DNA of 64,000 bases from RUG191 sp045642225 (GTDB lineage: Bacteria; Bacillota; Clostridia; Lachnospirales; Lachnospiraceae). The DNA is taken from positions 1 to 64,000 of the forward strand of contig JAZUIN010000065.1 of the NCBI GenBank assembly GCA_045642225.1, read 5' to 3'. Positions 41,532 to 49,805 of the stretch are shown piece by piece. Position 1 is the stretch's first letter. Each line of letters opens with the position of its first letter. The notes under the pieces are model-generated. The model did no database searches, was not told the origin of the DNA, and worked only from the letters and a program-made list of their open reading frames with translations. Made by a program: the position numbers and the translations under genes.

Positions 41532-41633
41532 ATGTCTAAAAAAAGTAAAAAAACACGTATAATATCTGCTATAATTGTTATAGTGTTAATATTAACAATG
41601 GTTGTAACACTTATTGCTTCTTTCTTGATTTAA
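41532..41633 (+). CDS. 33-residue membrane peptide
   Basis: A short ORF with GAGG seven bases before the ATG: a basic N terminus (MSKKSKKTR) and one long hydrophobic helix (IISAIIVIVLILTMVVTLIAS). The good RBS, single clean helix and position 59 bases before the VanW gene suggest a real small membrane protein, similar in layout to DUF4044-type peptides, but family membership is not shown. Confidence 0.55.
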   Translation: MSKKSKKTRIISAIIVIVLILTMVVTLIASFLI

Positions 41634-41692
41634 TTTTCAAGAATATATTAACGCATTTTAGAATTAAAAGATATAGTTTTTTAGAGGTATTT

Positions 41693-43300
41693 ATGAAAAA
41701 GATTAAAGCATTTTCTGTTGTATTAGGACTTGCAATTGTAATGACGTTTGTTGGTTTTACACCAATTGTATCTGAAGCAGCTAATACTACAACTAATTCT
41801 ACGTCAGACAACTCAAAGAAAGAGTCAAGCTCTAGCAAGGAGTCTAAGGCAACTATTCCTAACGGAGTTAAAATTAACGGCGAGGATATGTCTGGTAAGA
41901 CAGAAGAAGAGGCTACTAAAGCTTTAGCATCACAGATGAAGAAATATAGTGGTGTTACATATAAGCTTAAGGTTGCAGACAAGTCTATAGATGCATCAGC
42001 AACAGATTTAGGGCTTAAGGCTAAGAATGATGATGTTGCGACTAAGGCTATAAACTATGGTACTCAAGGTGATCCTTTGGGAAGATACAAGGCATCGAAG
42101 GATATAGAATCTGGCAAAGGAAAAGATTTTAAGATTTCATATACAACTAATACAGCAACAACATCAAAATATCTAGAGAGTAAGTCTGCATACATTAACA
42201 CTAAGACTAAGGATAACGGCTTATCACTTCAGAATGGTAAGTTCACATATGCTCCTGGTACTGCAGGAACTACTGTTGACGTTGCGCAATCTGCGGCTAA
42301 GATTGCTGATTACGTATGTGCTAATTGGAATGGTCAAAATGGTGAAATAGATTTAGTATATACAACAACAGAACCTAAGGGTTCTCAAGAAGAGTTAGCT
42401 TCTGTTAAGGACGCTATAGGAACATTTACTACAGACTTCTCTTCATCAGCAGCAGGACGTGCGCAAAATGTTAAGAACGGATGTAGCAAGATTAATGGAA
42501 CGATTCTTTATCCAGGAGATACATTCTCAGTGTATGAGACAGTAAGCCCATTTGAACCAGAAAATGGTTACGAATTAGCTGGCGCTTATGAGAATGGAAC
42601 TACAGTAGAATCATATGGCGGTGGAATTTGTCAGGTTTCTACTACATTATATAACGCAGTAATAAATGCAGAGCTTGAAATAGTTCAGCGTTCTAACCAT
42701 ACAATGATTGTTGGTTATGTTCCACCATCACAAGATGCAGCGATTGCCGGAACATATATGGACTTTAAGTTTAAGAATAATCAACAAACACCAATTTATA
42801 TAGATGGTTATACTGGCGGTGGTAAAATTACATTTACAATATATGGCAAAGAAACAAGACCTTCTAACCGTAAGATTAAATTCGAGAGTGAAGTAATAGA
42901 AGAGACAGAGCCAGGAATTTCATTCAAATATTCAGGCGATATGCCAGCGGGATCTATTAAGAAAGAATCGGATGCTCACGTCGGCAAGAAAGCAAAGCTT
43001 TGGAAGATAGTAACGGTAGACGGTGTTGAGCAAAGTAAGACACAGTTTAATTCTAGTGTATATAAGCCAGGTGACAAGATATTTGTAATTGGTTCGGCAG
43101 GACTTTCACCAGAAGGTAAAGCGGCAATTGATGCGGCAATAGCATCTAAGGATGAAGGGGCTGTAAAGGCAGCTGTTGCAGCAGCGGCAAGTGGCGATGC
43201 AGGAGCGATACAAGCAGCGCATGAAGCAGCAAATCAAGCAGCAGCGGCAGCACAAGAAGCTCCACCAGCGGAGCCGGCACCTGAAGCTGCACCTGTATAG
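41693..43300 (+). CDS. VanW family protein with PG-binding-4-like domain
   Basis: A Sec signal peptide (hydrophobic residues ~8-25, then SEAANT) is followed by a Ser-rich linker, a YoaR/PG_binding_4-like domain (VKINGEDMSGKTEEEATKAL and repeat), and the VanW domain: DFSSSAAGRAQNVKNG, ILYPGDTFSVYETVSPF, YGGGICQVSTTLYNAV and SNHTMIVGYVPP. The C-terminal ~60 residues are Ala-rich (AAVAAAASGDAGA). Members are exported, wall-associated proteins of unclear enzymatic role; some appear in vancomycin-resistance gene clusters, but nothing here indicates that function. A good terminator follows. Confidence 0.88.
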   Translation: MKKIKAFSVVLGLAIVMTFVGFTPIVSEAANTTTNSTSDNSKKESSSSKESKATIPNGVKINGEDMSGKTEEEATKALASQMKKYSGVTYKLKVADKSIDASATDLGLKAKNDDVATKAINYGTQGDPLGRYKASKDIESGKGKDFKISYTTNTATTSKYLESKSAYINTKTKDNGLSLQNGKFTYAPGTAGTTVDVAQSAAKIADYVCANWNGQNGEIDLVYTTTEPKGSQEELASVKDAIGTFTTDFSSSAAGRAQNVKNGCSKINGTILYPGDTFSVYETVSPFEPENGYELAGAYENGTTVESYGGGICQVSTTLYNAVINAELEIVQRSNHTMIVGYVPPSQDAAIAGTYMDFKFKNNQQTPIYIDGYTGGGKITFTIYGKETRPSNRKIKFESEVIEETEPGISFKYSGDMPAGSIKKESDAHVGKKAKLWKIVTVDGVEQSKTQFNSSVYKPGDKIFVIGSAGLSPEGKAAIDAAIASKDEGAVKAAVAAAASGDAGAIQAAHEAANQAAAAAQEAPPAEPAPEAAPV

Positions 43301-43321
43301 ATTAATATTTTTGATAAGGAT

Positions 43322-43349
43322 AAGACTGCTTCTATAGGGGCAGTCTTTT
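43322..43349 (+). terminator. Intrinsic terminator after the VanW gene
   Basis: AAGACTGC (43322-43329) pairs with GCAGTCTT (43340-43347) around a ten-base loop and ends in TTTT. It separates the VanW gene from the AIR-synthase-like gene. Confidence 0.8.
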
Positions 43350-43358
43350 GGCATAATT

Positions 43359-44351
43359 ATGAAAGTAGGTAAAATACCTGTAAATGTTTTGAAACGTCAA
43401 GTTTTGAAACGGACAAATCCAATAAGAGAAGAGGTTACTTTGAAAGCTGGGATTGGTGGAGATTTCGCAGCAATTAAGTTGAAGCAGAATGAGCAAATAG
43501 TGTTGTCAACCAATCCAGTATCAGTTTCGGATTACAAAATGGTTGAGCGCGGAATAATACGTGCTATTAATAACGTGGTATGCTCTCTTGCTACTCCTAT
43601 AGGAGTACAGATAAATGTATTTCTTCCAGATAGAACTTTAGAAGACGATTTGAGAAATATAATGCAAGAGGCTGATAAAACTTGTAGAAAACTAGATTTG
43701 GAAGTTATAGGTGGTCACACAGAAGTAACAACAGCTGTGGAAAGAATTCTACTATCAATAACAGGCGTTGGTAAAGTGGATTCGGATAGAATGATTTCGT
43801 GCAAAAATATAAAGCCAAACGTTGATGTTGTTATGACAAAAGCAATCGCGCTTGAAGGTACAAGCATACTTGCGACAGAGAAGAGAGAAGAATTACTTAA
43901 ACATTTGCCAGAACATATATTAGAGGCGGCATCTAGTTTTATTGAACAAATGTCAATTGTCAAAGAGACAATAATAGCAGGAGATGATGCAATAGCAATT
44001 CATGATATCTCTGAAGGCGGAATATACGGTGCTCTTTGGGAGATGGCAGAAGCATCGCAGGTAGGTCTTGATATTGATTTGAGAAAAATAAGCATTCGTC
44101 AAGAGACTGTAGAGATATGTGAGCATTTGGGGATTAATCCATATAAGCTATTTTCTGGAGGAAGTGCTTTAATCGCAACAAATGACGGAGAAGCTTTGGT
44201 GGAGAAGCTGAAGGAAGCTGATATTGAAGCAGCTTTGATTGGAAGAACTACAGACAGTAACGATAGAATTTTAAATAATGACGGGGTCAAAAGGTTTCTT
44301 GAGACACCAGGTAGGGATGAGTTATATCAAGTGATTGGAGGTAGAAAGTAG
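43359..44351 (+). CDS. AIR synthase-related (PurM/HypE-like) protein
   Basis: The 330-residue protein has the two-domain PurM fold order: GIGGDFAAIKLKQN, a VVCSLATPIGVQINVFLP strand, IGGHTEVTT (the Gly-His metal/ATP motif), MTKAIALEGTSIL and HDISEGGIYGALWEMAE. It resembles HypE or archaeal-type AIR synthase homologues, which bind ATP and phosphorylated or carbamoylated substrates. There is no hydrogenase gene nearby, so a HypE role is not indicated. Its last base overlaps the GTG start of the Lrp gene. Substrate unknown. Confidence 0.75.
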   Translation: MKVGKIPVNVLKRQVLKRTNPIREEVTLKAGIGGDFAAIKLKQNEQIVLSTNPVSVSDYKMVERGIIRAINNVVCSLATPIGVQINVFLPDRTLEDDLRNIMQEADKTCRKLDLEVIGGHTEVTTAVERILLSITGVGKVDSDRMISCKNIKPNVDVVMTKAIALEGTSILATEKREELLKHLPEHILEAASSFIEQMSIVKETIIAGDDAIAIHDISEGGIYGALWEMAEASQVGLDIDLRKISIRQETVEICEHLGINPYKLFSGGSALIATNDGEALVEKLKEADIEAALIGRTTDSNDRILNNDGVKRFLETPGRDELYQVIGGRK

Positions 44352-44833
44352 TGGAACAAAAGATTTTAAATTACATTGAAAAAAATAGCAGAATAGACCT
44401 TGCGGACTTGGCGGCGCTTCTTGGAGAAGAAGAGACAGAAGTTGTTAAATGCTTAGAAAAAATGGAAGCGGATCATGTTATTTGTGGGTATCACACATTA
44501 ATAAATTGGGACAAGGTTGGAATTGAGAAAGTAACAGCTTTGATAGAAGTTAGAGTTACACCACAACGCGGAATGGGATTTGATAAAGTTGCAGAAAGAA
44601 TTTATCATTATCCAGAGGTTAGCGCCTTATATTTGATTTCAGGTGGATTTGATTTTATGGTGATTCTTGAAGGTAAAACTCTTAGAGAAGTTTCAGAGTT
44701 TGTCTCTGATAAATTGTCAACACTTGAATCAGTTTTGAGTACGAAAACAAATTTCATTTTGAAAAAATATAAAGATCACGGTACTGTTATGCAATACGGT
44801 CATAAGGATGAAAGGGAGCTTATTACACCATGA
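44351..44833 (+). CDS. Lrp/AsnC family transcriptional regulator
   Basis: An N-terminal winged helix (YIEKNSRIDLADLAALLGEEETEVVKCLEKME) is followed by a RAM/ACT-like effector domain (KVTALIEVRVTPQRGMGFD, VSALYLISGGFDFMVILEGK). At 160 residues it has the normal length. The start is GTG at the overlap with the previous stop; its stop overlaps the aminotransferase ATG by four bases (ATGA). Such regulators commonly sense an amino acid and here probably control the linked aminotransferase. Confidence 0.9.
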   Translation: MEQKILNYIEKNSRIDLADLAALLGEEETEVVKCLEKMEADHVICGYHTLINWDKVGIEKVTALIEVRVTPQRGMGFDKVAERIYHYPEVSALYLISGGFDFMVILEGKTLREVSEFVSDKLSTLESVLSTKTNFILKKYKDHGTVMQYGHKDERELITP

Positions 44834-46002
44834 GAAATCCATTATCTAAAACAATAACTGAAATAAAGCCTTCTGGTATTAGAAAATTTTTTGATATTGC
44901 AGCTGAGATGAAGGATGCAATATCTCTTGGAGTAGGTGAACCAGATTTTGATACTCCATGGAAGGTTAGAGATGAAGCGATTTTTTCTCTAGAACAAGGT
45001 AAAACATTTTACACATCTAATGCTGGATTAAAGGAGCTAAAGGAAGAAATTGCTAAGTTTTTGAATAGAAGATATAGCTTAGAATATGATCCTTTTTCTG
45101 AAATGATAATCACAGTAGGTGGTTCTGAGGCAATCGACATCGCTCTTCGTGCAATGTTAGACCCTGGTGACGAAGTTATTATTCCAGAACCTAGCTATGT
45201 ATCATACAAGCCATGTGCTGTTTTGGCAAATGGAAATGTAGTTACAATTGAATTACAAGAAGAAAACGAGTTTAGGCTTACAAAAGAAGAATTAGAAAAT
45301 GCAATTACAGACAAAACTAAGATTTTGATTCTTCCATTCCCTAACAATCCTACTGGTGCAATTATGGAGAGAAAAGATTTAGAAGGAATCGCTGAACTAT
45401 GTATTAAGCACGATATATTTGTTTTGTCGGACGAGATTTATTCGGAGCTGACATATAATAACGAGGATCATGTTAGCATTGCATCTCTTCCAGGAATGAG
45501 AGAAAGAACTGTGTTAATTAATGGTTTTTCTAAGTCTCATGCGATGACTGGATGGAGATTAGGATATGCGTGTGCGCCTAAGTTGATTATTGATCAGATG
45601 TTAAAGATTCATCAATACGCAATTATGTGTGCACCTACTACAAGTCAATATGCAGCAGTTACTGCAATTAGAGATTGCGATGAAGATGTTGCAGAAATGA
45701 GAGAAGAATACAATCAAAGACGTCGTTATTTGCTCAAGCGATTTGAAAATATGGGATTACAGTGCTTTGAACCTTTTGGAGCGTTTTATATGTTTCCTTC
45801 TATCAAAGAGTTTGGTATGACTTCAGATGAATTTGCAATAGATTTCTTGAAGAAGAAAAAGGTTGCTGTTGTACCAGGCACTGCATTTGGTGATTCGGGT
45901 GAAGGCTTCCTTAGAATTTCTTATGCATATTCGCTTAGTAGCTTGAAGGAAGCTTTAGATAGAATGGAAGAGTATGTAAATGAGTTAAGAGAGGGTAAAT
46001 AA
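44830..46002 (+). CDS. Pyridoxal-phosphate aminotransferase, class I
   Basis: A fold-type I aminotransferase of 390 residues: SLGVGEPDFDTPW (N-terminal arm), VGGSEAIDIALRAMLDPGDEVIIPEPSYVSY, NNPTGA, VLSDEIYSELTY, the PLP-lysine segment INGFSKSHAMTGWRLGYA and the terminal Arg region GEGFLRISYAYS. This fits the AspC/PatA-like group that transfers amino groups between aspartate or branched/aromatic amino acids and oxo acids. It is coupled to the preceding Lrp gene and overlaps the following trmL start (TAATG). Confidence 0.92.
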   Translation: MRNPLSKTITEIKPSGIRKFFDIAAEMKDAISLGVGEPDFDTPWKVRDEAIFSLEQGKTFYTSNAGLKELKEEIAKFLNRRYSLEYDPFSEMIITVGGSEAIDIALRAMLDPGDEVIIPEPSYVSYKPCAVLANGNVVTIELQEENEFRLTKEELENAITDKTKILILPFPNNPTGAIMERKDLEGIAELCIKHDIFVLSDEIYSELTYNNEDHVSIASLPGMRERTVLINGFSKSHAMTGWRLGYACAPKLIIDQMLKIHQYAIMCAPTTSQYAAVTAIRDCDEDVAEMREEYNQRRRYLLKRFENMGLQCFEPFGAFYMFPSIKEFGMTSDEFAIDFLKKKKVAVVPGTAFGDSGEGFLRISYAYSLSSLKEALDRMEEYVNELREGK

Positions 46003-46499
46003 TGGCTTTAAATATTGTTTTGTATGAACCAGAAATGCCCGCTAATACAGGAAATATTGGTCGTACATGCGTTGCTACAGGTACAAAACTTCATTTGATT
46101 GAACCACTAGGCTTTATGCTTAATGATAAGATGATTAAGCGTGCAGGCATGGACTATTGGGATGATTTAGACGTTACTAGATATGATGATTGGAATGATT
46201 TTATAGAGAAGAATCCTGATGCAAAGATTTATATGGCAACTACTAAAGGACAACATGTCTATACGGACGTAGAGTACGAAGAAGATTGCTTTATAATGTT
46301 TGGTAAAGAAAGTGGAGGCATCCCAGAGGAGATTCTTGTAGAGCATCCAAATGAATGTATTCGTGTTCCTATGAAGGATGAAATAAGATCTCTTAATTTA
46401 TCAAATTCGGTAGCAATAGTTTTGTATGAAGCGTTAAGACAGAATGATTTCTTTGATATGAAATTGAATGGAGAATTACACAATTTGTCATGGGAATAA
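46002..46499 (+). CDS. trmL: tRNA (cytidine(34)-2'-O)-methyltransferase TrmL
   Basis: A minimal SpoU/TrmD-fold methyltransferase of 165 residues, with IVLYEPEMPANTGNIGRTCVATG at the N terminus, FGKESGGIPEEIL in the middle and RVPMKDEIRSLNLSNSVAIVLYEALRQ at the C terminus, the trefoil-knot SAM site. It methylates the ribose of the wobble base in tRNA-Leu isoacceptors. It overlaps both the upstream aminotransferase stop and the downstream ABC ATPase start, so it lies inside one transcription unit. Confidence 0.93.
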   Translation: MALNIVLYEPEMPANTGNIGRTCVATGTKLHLIEPLGFMLNDKMIKRAGMDYWDDLDVTRYDDWNDFIEKNPDAKIYMATTKGQHVYTDVEYEEDCFIMFGKESGGIPEEILVEHPNECIRVPMKDEIRSLNLSNSVAIVLYEALRQNDFFDMKLNGELHNLSWE

Positions 46500-47335
46500 T
46501 TAAGGCAGAAAATGTTACATTTGAATATATAAGACGCGACGAAGAAGACAACATTGAGGAAATAACTACTGCGCTTTCTGGCGTTGACTTAGAGGTTGAA
46601 GCGGGACAGTTTATATGTGTTCTGGGACGAAATGGCTCTGGTAAATCAACATTTGCAAGGCATATTAATGCGCTACTTACACCTACAGAGGGGACTCTTT
46701 ATGTAGATGGTAAGGATACAAGTGAAGATTATAATACTATGAATGTTCGAAGAAATGCAGGTATGGTATTTCAGAATCCTGACAATCAAATTGTTGCGAG
46801 TGTAGTTGAAGAAGATGTTGGGTTTGGTCCGGAAAATATTGGTGTTCCTACAGAAGAAATATGGCAAAGGGTAGAAAAGTCACTTAAAGCTGTTGGAATG
46901 TGGGAGTATAAAGAGCATTCGCCCAATAAGCTTTCAGGTGGACAGAAGCAACGCGTTGCTATGGCAGGAGTTATGGCGATGGAGCCTAAATGTTTAGTGG
47001 CAGACGAGCCTACTGCAATGTTAGACCCAGTTGGCAGAAAAGAGGTTATCGAGGCTCTACATACTCTCAATCGTGAGAAAAATGTAACGGTTATCTTAAT
47101 TACACATTACATGGAAGAAGTAATTAACGCTGATTATGTGTATGTGATGGATGATGGCAAAATTGCATTATCAGGTACTCCTAGAGAAGTATTCTCGCAT
47201 GTAGAAGAGTTGCAGAAGCTTCATTTGGACGTACCGCAAGTGACTTTGCTAGCGCATGAATTGAAAAAAAGTGGATTGCCTTTGCAAGAGGGAATTCTTA
47301 CTATAGAAGAATTTGTAAACGGATTACCTAGATAG
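46490..47335 (+). CDS. ecfA1: Energy-coupling factor ATPase EcfA1
   Basis: An ABC ATPase with Walker A GRNGSGKST, Q-loop VFQNPDNQIVA, signature LSGGQKQR and Walker B CLVADEPT. The QNPDNQ Q-loop is typical of ECF module ATPases (CbiO family). A group II ECF transporter uses two such ATPases, the transmembrane EcfT and interchangeable vitamin-binding S proteins; the next two genes supply the other parts. The start overlaps trmL by 10 bases. No S component is encoded here, so S proteins must be elsewhere. Confidence 0.92.
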   Translation: MGIIKAENVTFEYIRRDEEDNIEEITTALSGVDLEVEAGQFICVLGRNGSGKSTFARHINALLTPTEGTLYVDGKDTSEDYNTMNVRRNAGMVFQNPDNQIVASVVEEDVGFGPENIGVPTEEIWQRVEKSLKAVGMWEYKEHSPNKLSGGQKQRVAMAGVMAMEPKCLVADEPTAMLDPVGRKEVIEALHTLNREKNVTVILITHYMEEVINADYVYVMDDGKIALSGTPREVFSHVEELQKLHLDVPQVTLLAHELKKSGLPLQEGILTIEEFVNGLPR

Positions 47336-47343
47336 GAAATGTT

Positions 47344-48195
47344 ATGTCTCTTATTTTAAATAAAGTATCTCATGTCTATTCTCCTGATACTGCATATCAG
47401 AAGAAGGCATTGGATGAAGTTACAATCAAAATACAAGATAACGAATTTATAGGGATAATAGGACATACCGGTTCTGGTAAGTCAACCTTGATTCAACATA
47501 TGAATGGTCTCCTTAAACCTACGAGCGGGGAAATATATTTCAACGGCGAAGATATAATGGAGAAGGATTTTGACAAGAAGCTTTTGCGAAGTAAAGTAGG
47601 AATGGTTTTTCAATATCCCGAGCATCAATTGTTTGAAGCTACAGTTCTTGAGGATATTTGCTTTGGACCTAAAAATTTAGGCTTATCAAAAGAAGAAGTA
47701 GACGATAGAGCAATGGAAGCGATGGAATTAGTTGGCTTGGATCAAGATTTGATATCGGCTTCGCCATTTGATTTGTCAGGTGGACAAAAGAGGCGCGTTG
47801 CAATAGCAGGTGTTTTGGCGATGAAGCCTGATATTCTGATTCTTGACGAACCGACAGCAGGATTAGACCCAAAGGGGCGAGACGACATTCTTAATATGAT
47901 TAAAGAAATGCATATTAAGACGGGTAATACAGTGATACTTGTTTCGCATAGTATGGAAGATGTTGCAAAATATGTTGATAGACTTATTGTAATGAACCAA
48001 GGACATATTGAGTACGATGATACTCCTAAAGGAGTATTTAGAAACTATATTGAGTTGGAACAGATGGGATTAGCAGCACCAGAAATTACGTATATTGTTA
48101 ATGACATGAATCGTAAAGGATTTCCAATTGATACTGATGTAACAACTCTTGAAGAAGCTAAGACGGCTATACTGAATATGTATAATATAGTCTAA
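47344..48195 (+). CDS. ecfA2: Energy-coupling factor ATPase EcfA2
   Basis: The second ABC ATPase of the module: Walker A GHTGSGKST, Q-loop VFQYPEHQLFEA, signature LSGGQKRR, Walker B ILILDEPTAGLDP and switch His in VSHSMEDV. The FQYPEHQLF variant is characteristic of EcfA2. It lies eight bases after EcfA1 with a weak GGAAAT RBS, and EcfT follows after 16 bases. The two ATPases form a heterodimer on the cytoplasmic face that drives uptake of vitamins or metals. Confidence 0.92.
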   Translation: MSLILNKVSHVYSPDTAYQKKALDEVTIKIQDNEFIGIIGHTGSGKSTLIQHMNGLLKPTSGEIYFNGEDIMEKDFDKKLLRSKVGMVFQYPEHQLFEATVLEDICFGPKNLGLSKEEVDDRAMEAMELVGLDQDLISASPFDLSGGQKRRVAIAGVLAMKPDILILDEPTAGLDPKGRDDILNMIKEMHIKTGNTVILVSHSMEDVAKYVDRLIVMNQGHIEYDDTPKGVFRNYIELEQMGLAAPEITYIVNDMNRKGFPIDTDVTTLEEAKTAILNMYNIV

Positions 48196-48211
48196 TTGAG
48201 ATGGAAGAGAA

Positions 48212-49054
48212 ATGTTTAGAGAAATAACTATAGGTCAATATTATCCTACAGAATCCATAATACATAAATTAGACCCAAGAGTTAAATTGATGGGAGCATT
48301 GTTATTTATTATAGGAGTATTTGCTGCAACAAATGTAGTGAGCCTTGTAATAGTAACGGTTTTTCTTGTTACATTCATTTATTTGAGTAATGTGCCAGTT
48401 TCGTTTATGTTTAAAGGACTTAAAGCAATTATGGTCCTGTTAGTCATAGCTGGTATATTTAATTTATTTTTGACTCCAGGAAATGTATTATTTCAGTTTT
48501 ATTTTCTTAAGATAACTGATGTAGGAATAAAAAACTGCATATTTATGATTATAAGAATGGTGTATTTGATAGTTGGAACATCTGTAATGACGTTAACTAC
48601 AACGCCAAATCAATTGACGGATGGATTAGAGCGTTCGCTAGGCTTCTTGAAGAAGATAAAAGTGCCTGTGCACGAGATTTCTATGATGATGTCTATTGCG
48701 CTTAGATTTATTCCGATTCTAGTTGAAGAGACGGACAAAATAATGAAGGCGCAGATGGCTAGAGGAGCTGATTTCGAATCGGGAGGAATTATAAAAAAAG
48801 CAAAAAATATGATTCCACTTCTTGTGCCACTATTTGTATCAGCATTTAGAAGAGCGAACGATTTAGCAGAAGCTATGGAAGCAAGGTGCTATATGGGCGG
48901 AGATGGAAGAACTAAGATGAAGCCATTGAAGTATGTAGAGCGTGATAGAAATGCGTATATAATAGAAGGCGTATTTATTGCGCTAGTGTTTATTGGAAAT
49001 ATAATTTATAACAGATTTTTTAGCGCGTTATTTTCAAATGTGCTTAACCTTTAA
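48212..49054 (+). CDS. ecfT: Energy-coupling factor transmembrane protein EcfT
   Basis: A 280-residue membrane protein with about five or six hydrophobic segments and the coupling-helix signature QMARGADFESGG, containing the Ala-Arg-Gly motif that contacts the ATPases; a second related segment is LAEAMEARCYMGG. The N terminus has the usual QYYPTESIIHKLDPRVKL motif. It completes the EcfA1-A2-T module. Its RBS is GGAAGAGA. Confidence 0.93.
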   Translation: MFREITIGQYYPTESIIHKLDPRVKLMGALLFIIGVFAATNVVSLVIVTVFLVTFIYLSNVPVSFMFKGLKAIMVLLVIAGIFNLFLTPGNVLFQFYFLKITDVGIKNCIFMIIRMVYLIVGTSVMTLTTTPNQLTDGLERSLGFLKKIKVPVHEISMMMSIALRFIPILVEETDKIMKAQMARGADFESGGIIKKAKNMIPLLVPLFVSAFRRANDLAEAMEARCYMGGDGRTKMKPLKYVERDRNAYIIEGVFIALVFIGNIIYNRFFSALFSNVLNL

Positions 49055-49060
49055 AAGATT

Positions 49061-49795
49061 ATGAGAATAAAGTTAGTTGTTGCGTATGAGGGTACAGCAT
49101 ATTGTGGCTGGCAAATTCAACCTAATGGAATAACAATAGAAGAATGCTTGAACAGTGCGTTATCGGAGCTATTTAAATCGCCAATTAAGGTGATTGGTGC
49201 TTCTAGAACGGATGCGGGAGTACATTCAAAAGGAAATGTTGCAATCTTTGATGTGGATACAAGGATGGAGCCGACGAGAGTTTCTTTCGCATTAAATCAA
49301 TTGTTGCCGGATGATATAGTAGTAATCGATTCGTGTCAGGTAGATGACGACTGGCATCCACACATGGTAGAAAGTGTTAAGACATATGAGTATCATATTA
49401 TTAATGATATTTTCCCGGATGCTATAAGAAGAAATACTACATATCATTATCATCATAAATTAGATGTGGATGCGATGAGGGAAGCTGCGAAGTTTTTAGA
49501 AGGAGAGCATGATTTTACAAGCTTTGCATCGGTTAAGTCTCAAGTGAAAACATTTACAAGAACATTGTATAAAGTAGATGTTGCAAAGGTTGAAAATGAG
49601 ATAATCATAAAATGTGTAGGTAACGGTTTTTTGTATAATATGGTTAGGATAATTGCTGGAACTCTAATTCAAGTTGGTTGTGGCAAATTTAAGCCGGAAG
49701 ATATGCAAAAGATAATTGATGCTAAGGATAGAGAAATGGCTGGACCGACGGCGCCAGCGCATGGACTTACAATGATTGGTATAGAGTATAAGTAG
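49061..49795 (+). CDS. truA: tRNA pseudouridine(38-40) synthase TruA
   Basis: The catalytic Asp lies in GASRTDAGVHSKGN; flanking hallmarks are VAYEGTAYCGWQIQ, FNGFLYN-like GNGFLYNMVRIIAGTL and the C-terminal GPTAPAHGL. The length of 244 matches the family. It isomerises uridines 38-40 in the anticodon arm. In Firmicutes, truA often follows the Ecf genes, as here, which supports correct annotation of the whole operon. Confidence 0.95.
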   Translation: MRIKLVVAYEGTAYCGWQIQPNGITIEECLNSALSELFKSPIKVIGASRTDAGVHSKGNVAIFDVDTRMEPTRVSFALNQLLPDDIVVIDSCQVDDDWHPHMVESVKTYEYHIINDIFPDAIRRNTTYHYHHKLDVDAMREAAKFLEGEHDFTSFASVKSQVKTFTRTLYKVDVAKVENEIIIKCVGNGFLYNMVRIIAGTLIQVGCGKFKPEDMQKIIDAKDREMAGPTAPAHGLTMIGIEYK

Positions 49796-49805
49796 GTTTT
49801 GGAAA

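Noticed and set aside
43359..44351. HypE hydrogenase maturation protein
   Set aside because: It has the PurM/HypE fold motifs, but no hydrogenase or other hyp genes are near, so only the superfamily is called.
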